Shown piece by piece: positions 54,187-63,029 of a DNA stretch of 64,000 nucleotides (positions are counted from its first letter, which is position 1; the number at the start of each line of letters is the position of its first letter). The stretch comes from Pseudovibrio flavus (GTDB lineage Bacteria > Pseudomonadota > Alphaproteobacteria > Rhizobiales > Stappiaceae): NCBI RefSeq assembly GCF_009711345.1, contig NZ_SMMA01000065.1, positions 107,042-171,041 on the forward strand, read 5' to 3'. The translations under genes were made by a program, and so were the position numbers. The notes under the pieces were generated by a model. It ran no database searches. It saw only the letters and a list, made by a program, of their open reading frames with translations, and was not told where the DNA came from.

Positions 54187-54458
54187 CGTGCGGGATGACG
54201 GCAAAGCACTCCAATAGCTCAGCTTTCCCTCTCACACATCTATGACAACAGACCCTATCCACCGCGCTCATGGAGGCGACAATAGACTGAGCTGGACAGA
54301 GCTGGATCAACATGCGCACCCACCACAGCCGTCACGCCGGACTTGATCCGGCGTCCAGAAACACATGGGCATTCACATCAACTGTATCGCGTTTCTTTGA
54401 ACTAGTGTTAGGACTGGTTAGATCTTCCGCCTTCCCGCTCCGCTGCGTGCGGGATGAC
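54187..54458. repeat. Two copies of a 13-base repeat
   Basis: CGTGCGGGATGAC occurs at 54187-54199 and 54446-54458 in the same orientation. The second copy lies in a hairpin CCCGC/GCGGG. It belongs to the gene-free repeat region but is distinct from the CCGGA family. Confidence 0.5.
54311..54358 (+). repeat. Palindromic CCGGA-family repeat, copy 2
   Basis: CATGCGCACCCACCACAGCC leads into GTCACGCCGGA-CTTGA-TCCGGCGTCCAG. The 7-base arms are perfect. The same unit recurs at 54597-54634 and 54637-54684, and inverted at 29443-29475. Confidence 0.85.
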
Positions 54459-54596
54459 ATAGGGAGTGAGACGCGCATACTCATCCTGCTTCAGTCTGGG
54501 GTTAGTGGATGTTCCCTCAATAGGCCACCAAGCTAACCTCTCCCAACAAGACTGCCATTCTGCACTCTGCCAAGTAGGCGAGTTTTCCATCAACCT

Positions 54597-54634
54597 ACGC
54601 ACCCACGCAGCCGTCACGCCGGATTTGATCCGGC
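54597..54634 (+). repeat. Palindromic CCGGA-family repeat, copy 3 (shorter)
   Basis: Shares the ACGCACCCACGCAGCC-type lead and GTCACGCCGGATTTGATCCGGC core with copy 2, but lacks the GTCCAG tail. Here the arms pair as GCCGGAT/ATCCGGC around TTG. Confidence 0.8.
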
Positions 54635-54636
54635 AA

Positions 54637-54684
54637 CATGCGTACCCACAACAGCTGTCACGCCGGACTTGATCCGGCGTCCAG
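54637..54684 (+). repeat. Palindromic CCGGA-family repeat, copy 4
   Basis: Begins two bases after copy 3 and matches copy 2 at nearly every position (CATGCGTACCCACAACAGCT lead, GTCACGCCGGACTTGATCCGGCGTCCAG end). The tandem arrangement suggests duplication in place. The whole 54027-54749 stretch (723 bases) holds these repeats and no gene I can support. Confidence 0.85.
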
Positions 54685-54749
54685 AGGCAAGCAGGGCAAG
54701 GTAGACTGAACAACACCTCTCGCCCCGCAGCATGTCTTAAGTAAGAGGC

Positions 54750-55040
54750 TTAAACCCCCTCAAACAGTACAAGAGAGCATTTTGCGTTCGCGTGGCGAAG
54801 GGCTTTGACCGGCTCGTACTCTTTACTATCAGCAAATGCCTTAGCCTTTTCCATGCTGTCGAACTTAAGCAGCACTAGGCGAGACGGGCTCCACAAATCA
54901 CTTTCCAGAATTTCCATAGGTCCGCCGCGAGCAAGGTAAGCGCCGCCGTAGCTTTCTACGATCGGGCGGGCAAGGGCCTTGTATTCTTCATAGGCTTCAG
55001 GGTTTTCGATTTTCGTATCGACGATAATATATGCAGGCAT
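54750..55040 (-). CDS. DUF1330 family protein
   Basis: A 96-residue ferredoxin-like-fold protein. MPAYIIVDTKIENPEAYEEYKALARPIVESYGGAYLARGG and LVLLKFDSMEKAKAFADSKEY are diagnostic of DUF1330. The family has no assigned function; it resembles antibiotic-biosynthesis monooxygenase folds. It borders the repeat nest. Confidence 0.93.
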   Translation of the reverse strand: MPAYIIVDTKIENPEAYEEYKALARPIVESYGGAYLARGGPMEILESDLWSPSRLVLLKFDSMEKAKAFADSKEYEPVKALRHANAKCSLVLFEGV

Positions 55041-55096
55041 AATAGTTCCTCTTAAATCGAGGAGGAGCCTAGCAGAAAAGGCTGGCGGGGGAATAT

Positions 55097-55396
55097 CTAT
55101 CTGCTTTTATGCCGATTATGCTTTTGTAGCAGGCGCTTATCGAGGGGCTTGGTGCGCTTTAAAATACGGCGCAAGCGTTCGCCGCAACGTTCTTCAATCC
55201 AGATGATCGAGTTATTCAGCCACTGTGTCGCCTTACGGCGTCGGCGTACAAAGCGTGCAACATTACGGCTGGAAGCGACAAGAATGACCGAGCCAATGGC
55301 AAGCAGCGGCACGCCCGTTGGAATGGGCAGCCAAACCGTCGCCAAACCAAGCACGATACACACAAACGCAATTGACCAGTAAAACGCCTTCCGCAC
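55097..55396 (-). CDS. Small membrane protein (PGPGW/DUF454-like)
   Basis: A 99-residue protein with two hydrophobic helices (residues about 6-23 and 28-44), joined at IPTGVPLL, followed by a strongly basic tail (RRRRKATQWLNNS and RLRRILKRTKPLDKRLLQKHNRHK). The pattern of two helices plus RxxR is like the PGPGW and DUF454 small membrane proteins. The function is unknown. It is 56 bases from DUF1330, and the two may be unrelated. Confidence 0.65.
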   Translation of the reverse strand: MRKAFYWSIAFVCIVLGLATVWLPIPTGVPLLAIGSVILVASSRNVARFVRRRRKATQWLNNSIIWIEERCGERLRRILKRTKPLDKRLLQKHNRHKSR

Positions 55397-55492
55397 GTAG
55401 CATTCTCTCCTTATCTTTAGAGAGTAATTCTACCAATATTACGTGACCATTATGGGGCTGGTTTCATGCAGGGCTAAGAACGCCTTAATCCA

Positions 55493-56557
55493 TCAGCTAG
55501 AACTGTTCTTAGCCTTGCGATAATGACCGATGCGGGAAAAGAACGCTGGCTCTACGCTAACCTCTTCCAAACCGCTGTCCGCAAAAAGGGTCTTTAGGTC
55601 ACAAGCCAGATAGCTTGCGTAATATGGCTCGTGGAACAGCGATGGGAACAGCTCCAGCAGGCCGTCATAGTCCGGCGTATCGCCCGTTTGCAGGCTATCA
55701 ACGAAGATAAGGTGACCATCAGGTTTCAAACAACGGGCGATCTCGGATGCGACGAGAGCGCGAACCTTGGGCGGTAACTCATGGAATAGATAAACGCAGC
55801 TGATCACATCCAGACTGTTGTCTTCGAATGGCAACTGCTCCGCGTTAGCGTTCACATAAAGCGCACGGCGATTATCTAGCCGCTTTTGCGCAAGATGCAG
55901 GTAAGGGAGCGAGAGGTCCAGTCCAATACCCTTCAGGCGCGGAAAGCTCTCAAGGGCCGGATGGAGCAAACCGCCCGTGCCGCAGGCAAGGTCTACATAG
56001 TTGCACTGGCGCTGATCGATATCCTTCAGGATGTTGGAAAGCACGACCAAACCTTGGCGCCGCATCGCCGCTGTCGTGCCCTTGAAAAGCACCTCTACTT
56101 GAAAATCATAGATGCGGGCGGATTCATCAGAGAACCAGCCGTCGGTCTGGTAGTGGAAGTTCTGGCGGTAGTAGCGCGGAAGATGGGTGTTGGATTTGGA
56201 AACTTCCTGATGCTCACCCTGCGCGCGCCGGCGCGCTACCATCGGAACGTCTTTCAAAAAGGCATTTCCGGCCGAAATTAGTTCTCGTGCGTTGCTGTAA
56301 GGGCCGCGATTGATGCGGAAGTATCCCCGCCGCGCATCTTCCAAATCTTTGGCAAAGAGCCGTGCAATGCCTTGAAAGAGCTGGGTTTCGCTTGGAACGG
56401 GAGAAGAAGGGCGGGGCGCTTGTGCCCCTTTCTTCATGTGCGGGCGCGCAGACTGGCGCATCGCTCGCTCGTAAAGAGCGTAGAAGGCCACGCGGGCCGC
56501 CTGCTCGCCGTAGTATCGGGATGATCCAATAAACGATTGCGAAACAGGCGATCTCAT
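55493..56557 (-). CDS. Class I SAM-dependent methyltransferase with N-terminal extension
   Basis: A 354-residue protein. The first 190 residues are a basic, Arg-rich region; the second half is a UbiE/Methyltransf_11-type domain (NYVDLACGTGGLLHPALESFPRLKGIGLDLS, LPFEDNSLDVISCVYLFHEL, CLKPDGHLIFVDSLQ). The substrate is unknown; the FHELPP motif is seen in lipid or quinone methyltransferases. It starts 13 bases after the RlmD-like gene ends, so the two are an operon. Confidence 0.82.
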   Translation of the reverse strand: MRSPVSQSFIGSSRYYGEQAARVAFYALYERAMRQSARPHMKKGAQAPRPSSPVPSETQLFQGIARLFAKDLEDARRGYFRINRGPYSNARELISAGNAFLKDVPMVARRRAQGEHQEVSKSNTHLPRYYRQNFHYQTDGWFSDESARIYDFQVEVLFKGTTAAMRRQGLVVLSNILKDIDQRQCNYVDLACGTGGLLHPALESFPRLKGIGLDLSLPYLHLAQKRLDNRRALYVNANAEQLPFEDNSLDVISCVYLFHELPPKVRALVASEIARCLKPDGHLIFVDSLQTGDTPDYDGLLELFPSLFHEPYYASYLACDLKTLFADSGLEEVSVEPAFFSRIGHYRKAKNSSS

Positions 56558-56569
56558 CGTGTTACCTCA

Positions 56570-57820
56570 TTATTTGCGCTCCAGCAGGGCAACGACCTCT
56601 ACATGAGGAGAGTACAGGAACTGGTCGATCGGGACGACCTTGGTAATCTTGTAGTCGCCATCAATCAGTATTTTCAGGTCGCGAGCAAGCGTTGCTGGGT
56701 TACAAGAAACTGCCACGATCTTCTTCAAGTTCGCGCCGGCCAACTCCTTGGCTTGCTCCATCGCACCTGCTCGCGGCGGATCGAAAATGACCCCGTCACA
56801 GCCTTTGCCATAGTCATAAAGCTCTGCGGCGTTCATAGGGCTACGGAAGAGATCCCGCTTTTGGATCACGATGTTTTTCAAGCCCTTGGTGCTGCGGCGT
56901 GCATTGTCCAGCGCACGAAGGGCAGGAACGAAGCTCTCCGCTGCAATGACGTTGCTACGCTCTGCAATACGGAAGGTGAACGTACCAGAGCCGCAGAAAA
57001 GGTCAGCGACCTTCTTGCAGCCTTCCAGCCCTTCCAGAACCAGTGCAGACATTGCTTCTTCAGCAGACTTGGTTGCCTGAAGGAAGCCGCCTGCTGGCGG
57101 AACAACATGAGCACTGCCCATGGCCAGATATGGCGGGCGAAGCTCTAGAACCATCTCATCATCAGCAGTAACGCGGGAGAAACCGAACTCCATGGCGTCT
57201 TGAGAAAGGTTCAGCATATGGCGCTGCAAGTCTTTGCCGATGCCGGAAATAGCAACGTCCAGACCGTTATCTGTCGCCACTACAGTGATTTTCAAATCTT
57301 TGCGGCGCGGGATCGCATCGCCAACCATTTTGCGAAGGTTTGGCAGCGCTTTAACGATATCCGGATGCAGGATCGGGCATTCTTCAACGTCTACAAGGCG
57401 GTGGGATTTCGCTTCATGATAACCCAGAAGCGTCTTGTGTCCTGCTTTAACAGCGGTGAGTACAGCGCGGCGACGAGAATGCGGAGCGCACTGCACCAGC
57501 GGCTCAACCGGAAAATCAATGCCGCGTGTCGCCAAAGCGTCAACCACCTGCTGGCGTTTGAATTCAGCGTAAACATCGGCGGAAAGGTGTTGCAACGCAC
57601 AGCCACCACAGGCTTCGAAGTGCTTACAAACCGGAGCGACGCGGTCCGTGCTTGGCTTTTCTACGCTCACCAAGGTTCCGCGCTGCCCTTCAATGCGGGC
57701 GCTCACAGTTTCACCCGGCAAGGTGAAAGGCACAAATACCGGTCCCTCGGCAGACTGGGCAACGCCGTCGCCTTTATGGGCCAGTTCGGTAATCTCTAGG
57801 CTTTGAACTTTTGTTGTCAT
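56570..57820 (-). CDS. RlmD-like 23S rRNA (uracil-C5)-methyltransferase
   Basis: A 416-residue RNA m5U methyltransferase. An N-terminal TRAM domain (SLEITELAHKGDGVA, VPFTLPGETVSARI) is followed by the cluster motif CKHFEACGGCALQHL (Cys-x5-Cys-x2-Cys). The C-terminal SAM domain has DLFCGSGTFTFRIA and the nucleophile in VAVSCNPATLARDL. The layout fits RlmD/RlmCD or TrmA-type enzymes; the target uridine cannot be told apart from sequence alone. It lies in the dxs-tlyA neighbourhood. Confidence 0.9.
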   Translation of the reverse strand: MTTKVQSLEITELAHKGDGVAQSAEGPVFVPFTLPGETVSARIEGQRGTLVSVEKPSTDRVAPVCKHFEACGGCALQHLSADVYAEFKRQQVVDALATRGIDFPVEPLVQCAPHSRRRAVLTAVKAGHKTLLGYHEAKSHRLVDVEECPILHPDIVKALPNLRKMVGDAIPRRKDLKITVVATDNGLDVAISGIGKDLQRHMLNLSQDAMEFGFSRVTADDEMVLELRPPYLAMGSAHVVPPAGGFLQATKSAEEAMSALVLEGLEGCKKVADLFCGSGTFTFRIAERSNVIAAESFVPALRALDNARRSTKGLKNIVIQKRDLFRSPMNAAELYDYGKGCDGVIFDPPRAGAMEQAKELAGANLKKIVAVSCNPATLARDLKILIDGDYKITKVVPIDQFLYSPHVEVVALLERK

Positions 57821-57862
57821 GGGATGGCTTTAGCCTTGCTGTTGCTGCCCTGCAAGAGGCTT

Positions 57863-58591
57863 CTAGGGTTTGCGGGCGGCTAAAAGGAATTCTATGTTAC
57901 CGTCTCCGCCTTTGATCGGAGAGGGGATCATATCGATAACGGTCCACTGGCTGCTTTTTACAAACCACTGTCGCACGTCTTCGGCAACCTGCTCGGCAAC
58001 ATCAGGAGCCACTAGGCCACCTTTGCCAATGCGGTCTTTTCCTGCTTCAAACTGCGGCTTTACAAGAAAAATGCCCCAAGCATCCGGCTTTGCCATTGCC
58101 AGAGCGTTTGGCAGCACCAGCTTGAGGGAAATGAAGCTCACGTCGGAAACGATCACTTCTGGCGCATTGCGATCCAGATCATCAAGCGTGAGGGAGCGTG
58201 CATTAAGGCCGTCACGCTGAACCACCTTACTATTGGAGGCAATGGATGGGTGCAGCTGGTCATGGCCAACATCGATGGCGTAAACGCATGACGCGCCAGC
58301 TTCCAGCAGAACCTGCGTAAACCCGCCGGTAGAGGCGCCAACGTCAAGGCACGTCTTACCTTCTGCGCTAAACCCGAAGTAGTCCAGACCGCTTTTGAGC
58401 TTCAACGCCGCGCGGGAAACATAGCCTGCTGCGGGATCATCCACGCGAATGGTTGGCTTACCAATAACCTTCTGGCTTGGTTTGCTGGCTGGCATATCGT
58501 TGACGAGGACAGTGCCGCGCAAAATAGCGTCTCGGGCACGAGCACGGGTTTCGAAAGCGCCGCTTTCTACAAGGTATTGGTCCAGTCGCAT
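57863..58591 (-). CDS. tlyA: TlyA-family rRNA 2'-O-methyltransferase
   Basis: A 242-residue protein with an N-terminal S4 RNA-binding domain (RLDQYLVESGAFETRARARDAILRGTVLVND) and an FtsJ-like methyltransferase domain (CLDVGASTGGFTQVLLEAGA, VSDVSFISLKLVLP, KPQFEAGKD). TlyA methylates 16S and/or 23S rRNA cytidines and is tied to capreomycin sensitivity in mycobacteria. It normally follows dxs in Rhizobiales; here a copper gene cluster sits between them. Confidence 0.93.
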   Translation of the reverse strand: MRLDQYLVESGAFETRARARDAILRGTVLVNDMPASKPSQKVIGKPTIRVDDPAAGYVSRAALKLKSGLDYFGFSAEGKTCLDVGASTGGFTQVLLEAGASCVYAIDVGHDQLHPSIASNSKVVQRDGLNARSLTLDDLDRNAPEVIVSDVSFISLKLVLPNALAMAKPDAWGIFLVKPQFEAGKDRIGKGGLVAPDVAEQVAEDVRQWFVKSSQWTVIDMIPSPIKGGDGNIEFLLAARKP

Positions 58592-58609
58592 TAGGGCTTC
58601 ACGCTGTGG

Positions 58610-58747
58610 TTAGAAACAGCCGGCAAGAGCGTTGATGACACGGTCGGCAAAAAGAAAGCTACCGTAGTGCATCCAGAGAGAGCCGGCAGCCAGTAAAAGG
58701 ATGCCAGCGAACACGCCAAAGCCGATATATAGTGTGCGCTCACTCAT
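58610..58747 (-). CDS. Small single-helix protein (45 residues)
   Basis: An open frame of 45 codons: MSERTLYIGFGVFAGILLLA then a short polar region ending in ALAGCF. One helix (about residues 6-24) is followed by aromatic and charged residues. It lies exactly between the SCO gene and tlyA on the same strand and fills most of a 216-base gap. No close ribosome-binding site is seen (AGAGGAAA is 21 bases away), so expression is uncertain. A membrane-anchored helper of the copper cluster is possible. Confidence 0.45.
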   Translation of the reverse strand: MSERTLYIGFGVFAGILLLAAGSLWMHYGSFLFADRVINALAGCF

Positions 58748-58807
58748 AGTGGTCTGCCGTGTAAATTTCCTCTGTTTTGATGCTCTAGCCCGCCAACACT
58801 AACAGCT

Positions 58808-59416
58808 TTACGAGCTAGAGAGCAAATCCCTGATCTTTTTCATAGCGTTCTCATGATCTTCGCCATAGCTGATGGTGCCGATGAACTGGTTTTGCGGGTT
58901 CATCATGTAAACACCAGCGGTATGGTCCATGGTGTAATCACCATCCTCAAGAGGCACTTTGCGTGCGTAAACACGGTAGGTCTTGATGACGCTGTTCACC
59001 TGCTCCACAGAGCCGGTAAGCGGCATGATGCGCTCGTCAAACGAGCTAACATAATCACCAATGACATCTGGCGTATCGCGCTCTGGGTCAACGCTTACAA
59101 AGGCGTAGTTCAGCTTGTCTGCATCACTTCCCAGTTCTTCAATCCAGCCCTGCATCTCGGATAGGGATGTTGGGCAGACCTCAGGGCAGTATGTGAACCC
59201 AAAGAAGATGAGCGATGGTTTGCCAAGAAAGTTCTTCTCGGTAATCGTCTCGCCAGAAGAGTTTACAAGGGTGAAGGGGCCACCAATCGTGGCAACCGGT
59301 GCGAGCGGAATTGCTTTGTTTTCACGCCAAGTCACCATAGATACGGCTGCAATGGCGAAAGCAAGCACAGCAACAAGGGCCCAAGCGCTGTATCGGATGA
59401 TTTTTGTTAAAGGCAT
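58808..59416 (-). CDS. SCO1/SenC-family copper chaperone
   Basis: A 202-residue thioredoxin-fold protein with an N-terminal membrane anchor (about residues 8-28). The copper ligands are present: CPEVCPTS and the distal His in YTMDHTAGVYMM. SCO proteins deliver copper to, and reduce, the CuA site of cytochrome c oxidase. It is next to PCuAC, which passes copper to the same site, so the pair is a CuA assembly unit facing the periplasm. Confidence 0.95.
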   Translation of the reverse strand: MPLTKIIRYSAWALVAVLAFAIAAVSMVTWRENKAIPLAPVATIGGPFTLVNSSGETITEKNFLGKPSLIFFGFTYCPEVCPTSLSEMQGWIEELGSDADKLNYAFVSVDPERDTPDVIGDYVSSFDERIMPLTGSVEQVNSVIKTYRVYARKVPLEDGDYTMDHTAGVYMMNPQNQFIGTISYGEDHENAMKKIRDLLSSS

Positions 59417-59446
59417 GGTTCTTAATCCTGCATCGGTTGCGGCTGT

Positions 59447-59923
59447 TTAGTGCTTGGCGTGTGCTGGTGTCTTGGCGCCGATTTTCGCGGCAGGCATTTT
59501 CACAGGTACATCGCCGGCATTTTCAAACTGAAGAGTAACCTCGACCATCTCACCCTTTTTGATTGGCGCCTTCAGGCCCATAAACATGACATGGAAGCTG
59601 CCCGGCTTCAGCTCAACGCTTTGTCCCGGTTCAATTACCAGACCGCCCTCTAGCTTGCGCATCAACATCACGCCATCTTTTACGGCCATCTCGTGAATTT
59701 CGGTTTTCTTCGCAATGTCGGAAGCCGCGCCCACTAAAGTATCGGCAGTTTCGCCTTTGTTGGTGATGGTCACATAAGCGCCGCCAGCCTTTGCATTCAG
59801 CGGGGTCGCTCGGGTCCAGATTTTGGAAAGCTCCAGATCGCCCACAGATACCATTTCTGCATTAGCAGAAAGAGGGGCAAGGGAAAGGGTGAGCATAAGG
59901 GCAAGGCGTGCAAGTTTAGCCAT
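59447..59923 (-). CDS. Copper chaperone PCu(A)C
   Basis: A 158-residue periplasmic protein with a signal peptide (ARLALMLTLSLAPLSANA). The Cu(I) motif H-M-x10-M-x21-H-x-M is visible as HEMAVKDGVMLM and SFHVMFMG. It hands Cu(I) to SCO or directly to cytochrome oxidase. I chose the ATG at 59923, ten bases after GGAG, over a TTG at 59938. A His-poor, Lys/Ala-rich tail ends AHAKH. Confidence 0.93.
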   Translation of the reverse strand: MAKLARLALMLTLSLAPLSANAEMVSVGDLELSKIWTRATPLNAKAGGAYVTITNKGETADTLVGAASDIAKKTEIHEMAVKDGVMLMRKLEGGLVIEPGQSVELKPGSFHVMFMGLKAPIKKGEMVEVTLQFENAGDVPVKMPAAKIGAKTPAHAKH

Positions 59924-59978
59924 GGAAACGAACTCCAATTGTGCAGTTAGAACGTGAAACTAATAGGAAAATCAGCGT

Positions 59979-60362
59979 TTAAACGCGTGGAGGTGCCCGT
60001 ATAGCGACGCTGCTATAGTGCACTGCATGGAGTGCGGGAGACTGGATGACTTCAAATGAGGCATGGTGTGGCAGTCTGCACGCGGCAGCACCAGCGCTGC
60101 TTGGTAGTCCTTGCTTGTCAAAGCCAAGAAGAAAGTGCGGACAGGTATCACCGCAAGGGCAATCCGGCACATCAATGGGCGCATCGGCGCCCAGTTCGCT
60201 TTGCAAACAATGCCCGGTCTGAACCGCAAGCATCTCTGCACTTGCGGGCATAGAGCCGTATGCAACAACTAGCAGCTTGAAGAAAATGGCAAGGGTAGCG
60301 AGCAGGCCTAGCGGGAGGCGCTCACGATGAAAACAGCCAAGAAGTGGTTGTACCTTGTCCAT
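59979..60362 (-). CDS. DUF2946-like copper-cluster protein
   Basis: A 127-residue protein with one hydrophobic N-terminal helix (about 19-33) and then a Cys/His-rich periplasmic stretch (GHCLQSELG, DCPCGDTCPHFLLG, CRLPHHASF). Such small DUF2946-type proteins often neighbour PCuAC and copper receptors and may bind copper; that is inference. The ATG at 60362 is preferred to an earlier ATG at 60392. It is the first gene of the copper cluster. Confidence 0.65.
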   Translation of the reverse strand: MDKVQPLLGCFHRERLPLGLLATLAIFFKLLVVAYGSMPASAEMLAVQTGHCLQSELGADAPIDVPDCPCGDTCPHFLLGFDKQGLPSSAGAAACRLPHHASFEVIQSPALHAVHYSSVAIRAPPRV

Positions 60363-60477
60363 GCGCGCCACTTTACCGCAAGTGGACCGCAAGTCTACGG
60401 CCCTCTACGTATTTTCCTAGTGAATTTACTAGTAACTTAGCGGCATTTTGAAGGAGCTATGGGAAGCCTGAGTGACC

Positions 60478-62385
60478 TCAGGCTCTTTGACCAATAGTGT
60501 TGAGGTCAGCACCAAGAACTTCAAACACCTTTGCCATAATGCCAGCTGCATCCAGACCAGCTTGAGCGTACATAAGCTCCGGCTTGTCATGGTCCTGATA
60601 GCGATCAGGCAGCACAAGAGAGCGAACTTTCAAACTACCGTCCAAGCAGCCCATTTCTGCAAGACTGTGAAGCACCTGACTGCCAAAGCCGCCAACCGAG
60701 CCTTCTTCCACGGTGAGAAGAACATCATGCTCGCGGGCAAGACGCGCGATGAGATCTGTATCCAGCGGCTTGGCGAAACGGGCATCAGCAACGGTTGTTG
60801 ATAGGCCCGCAGCATCAAGGTCCTCAGCTGCTTTTAGGCATTCCTGCAAGCGGCCACCGAAGGAAAGAAGGGCAACGCGTGTGCCTTCCTTTACAATGCG
60901 GCCCTTGCCGATTTCTAGCGGCATGCCGCGTACCGGCAGGTCCATGCCAACGCCTTCACCGCGAGGATAGCGGAAGGAGATAGGGCCTTCATCATAGGCC
61001 GCCGCAGTGGCTACCATGTGCATCAACTCTGCTTCATCGCCCGGAGCCATGACCACAAAGCCCGGCAAGCAGGAGAGGTAAGCGGTATCAAACGAACCGG
61101 CATGGGTTGCGCCATCAGCGCCCACGAGACCCGCGCGGTCGATAGGGAAGCGTACAGGCAGCTTCTGGATCGCCACATCATGCACGACCTGATCGTACGC
61201 ACGTTGCAGGAAGGTGGAGTAGATCGCGCAGAACGGTTTGTAGCCCTCTGTGGCAAGTCCTGCAGCAAAAGTTACAGCGTGCTGCTCTGCAATGCCTACG
61301 TCAAACATGCGGCTAGGGAATACGTCCGCAAACAAGTCCATGCCCGTGCCGTCTGGCATGGCGGCTGTAATGCCGACGATCTTATCGTCGTGTTTGGCTT
61401 CTTCAATGAGGCCTTGCGCAAATACCTTGGTGTAGCTCGGCGCATTGGCAACAGGCTTGGACTGCTTCCCTGTCACGACGTCAAAGCGAGCTACCGCGTG
61501 GTACTTGTTGCTTGCGCTTTCAGCAGGCAGGTAGCCTTTACCTTTTTGGGTAACGGCATGAACAAGGATCGGGCCTTCTTTCGCATCGCGCACGTTGCGC
61601 AGGATCGGAAGCAGGTGATCAAGGTTATGACCATCAACCGGACCGATGTAATAAAAGCCAAGTTCTTCGAAAAGCGTACCGCCAGTCCAGAACCCACGAG
61701 CGAACTCCTCAGCCTTTGCCGCTTTTTCCTGCAACGGCTTTGGCAGAGCTCGGGCAACCTGCTTGGCAGCTTCGCGAAGGGAATTGTAAGTTTTGCCAGA
61801 CACCATGCGCGCCAGAGATGCCGACAGCGCCCCAACTGGCGGCGCGATAGACATGTCGTTGTCGTTGAGGATGACGACGAGGCGCGAGTTCAGGTGCCCT
61901 GCATTATTCAGCGCCTCATAGGCCATGCCTGCTGACATAGCGCCATCACCAATTACCGCGACTACATGGTTGTCTGCGCCTGCAAGGTCGCGGGCAACTG
62001 CCATACCAAGGCCAGCGGAGATAGATGTGGATGAATGCCCTGCACCGAAAGGATCGTAAGGGCTTTCAGAGCGCTTGGTAAAACCGGAGAGGCCGCCACC
62101 CTGACGAAGGGTGCGAATCCTATCCCGTCTTTCAGTAAGGATTTTGTGGGGGTAACACTGGTGCCCAACGTCCCAGATAACTTTGTCCTTGGGCGTATCA
62201 AACACATGATGAAGCGCAACCGTTAGTTCAACTACACCGAGCCCTGCGCCAAGATGGCCGCCGGTTTGAGACACCGCACTAATCGTTTCTGCACGCAATT
62301 CATCGGCAACAACCTTCAACTCCTCGTCTGACAAAGACTTGAGGTCCTGAGGGGAGTTAATACGGTCAAGGAGCGGTGTGTTCAT
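60478..62385 (-). CDS. dxs: 1-deoxy-D-xylulose-5-phosphate synthase
   Basis: A 635-residue thiamine-diphosphate enzyme that makes DXP from pyruvate and glyceraldehyde 3-phosphate, the first step of the MEP isoprenoid pathway. [15 protein letters not shown]-like sequence at the N-terminus, the TPP motif [18 protein letters not shown] and the transketolase-type [18 protein letters not shown] are all present. It follows xseB in the usual HDAC-xseB-dxs order, though a 644-base gap separates them. Confidence 0.97.
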   Translation of the reverse strand: MNTPLLDRINSPQDLKSLSDEELKVVADELRAETISAVSQTGGHLGAGLGVVELTVALHHVFDTPKDKVIWDVGHQCYPHKILTERRDRIRTLRQGGGLSGFTKRSESPYDPFGAGHSSTSISAGLGMAVARDLAGADNHVVAVIGDGAMSAGMAYEALNNAGHLNSRLVVILNDNDMSIAPPVGALSASLARMVSGKTYNSLREAAKQVARALPKPLQEKAAKAEEFARGFWTGGTLFEELGFYYIGPVDGHNLDHLLPILRNVRDAKEGPILVHAVTQKGKGYLPAESASNKYHAVARFDVVTGKQSKPVANAPSYTKVFAQGLIEEAKHDDKIVGITAAMPDGTGMDLFADVFPSRMFDVGIAEQHAVTFAAGLATEGYKPFCAIYSTFLQRAYDQVVHDVAIQKLPVRFPIDRAGLVGADGATHAGSFDTAYLSCLPGFVVMAPGDEAELMHMVATAAAYDEGPISFRYPRGEGVGMDLPVRGMPLEIGKGRIVKEGTRVALLSFGGRLQECLKAAEDLDAAGLSTTVADARFAKPLDTDLIARLAREHDVLLTVEEGSVGGFGSQVLHSLAEMGCLDGSLKVRSLVLPDRYQDHDKPELMYAQAGLDAAGIMAKVFEVLGADLNTIGQRA

Positions 62386-62569
62386 ATCTTATCGGACTCG
62401 CTTTCAGATTCTATGAACCTACGTAGTTGGGTAACCAAACGATTACAATATGGACCTTACTGGCGCAATTCATAGTTAGGCTGAACGATTTTGAACGGAA
62501 GTTAACGCCCAAATTTGTAGCCAAATTCAAGAAAATACGTATTTTTCCGAAAATACTACTGAAAATTGC

Positions 62570-62694
62570 AGGTTTTTCACCCCTAGGGGTGATGCGTGAT
62601 CACGTAAAAAGCCCTATTCCATTTTGTGTGGTCGATGGGGCCACGTGCACAGTGATCGACTTGGGGCCGTGAGTTTCACGGTCCCCTTTTTTTT
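62570..62694 (+). ncRNA. Candidate small RNA with orphan terminator
   Basis: A strong Rho-independent terminator on the plus strand (stem 62663-62672 with 62676-62685, eight Ts to 62694) has no plus-strand protein gene before it. Upstream lie two perfect palindromes, CACCCCTAGGGGTG (62578-62591) and CGTGATCACG (62595-62604), and a GTCGAT/ATCGAC stem (62631-62636 and 62655-62660). A structured transcript of about 120 bases is therefore likely. The 5' end is a guess. A short reading frame ending at 62672 overlaps it but looks unconvincing. Confidence 0.5.
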
Positions 62695-63029
62695 GCCTTG
62701 TGAACAATATCAAAGCAAATGTCGGTTAAATCGAGAATTCGATAGGGCGCTGAGTTTGTGGTCCGTTGGTTAATACTAGAAATCATCTAGATCATGCCAA
62801 CTAGCTCAATTTGAATACTAAGAAATTGTAGTGATTTTCATAGAATCGATAATCCGCTCAACCGTCAACTTTTCCTCATGAAAGATTTCTTTCATTTTGG
62901 GAAATATGGGTGTTCCCGGTCAGTGGAATTGGTATTCTTCTTTTCGATATTTGGTACACCTACGTATGCAATAGTGTACGTTCTATCGACGCTGTTTTGA
63001 CTTAATTTATTTAATCAATTTTCTCGGTA
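62695..63029. other. AT-rich gene-free stretch between the candidate sRNA and xseB
   Basis: No gene, tRNA or convincing signal is seen. The stretch is clearly more AT-rich than the flanking coding DNA and includes only short chance inverted repeats (for example GAAAG/CTTTC near 62881). Confidence 0.5.

Noticed and set aside
54027-54749. Repeat cluster considered as a CRISPR array
   Set aside because: The repeats are palindromic, unevenly spaced, partly abutting and differ in length. There are no regular spacers and no cas genes.
62427-62672. 81-codon frame in the dxs-xseB gap
   Set aside because: It has a TTG start without a ribosome-binding site, its stop lies inside a terminator stem, and it crosses several palindromes. 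A structured RNA explains the region better.
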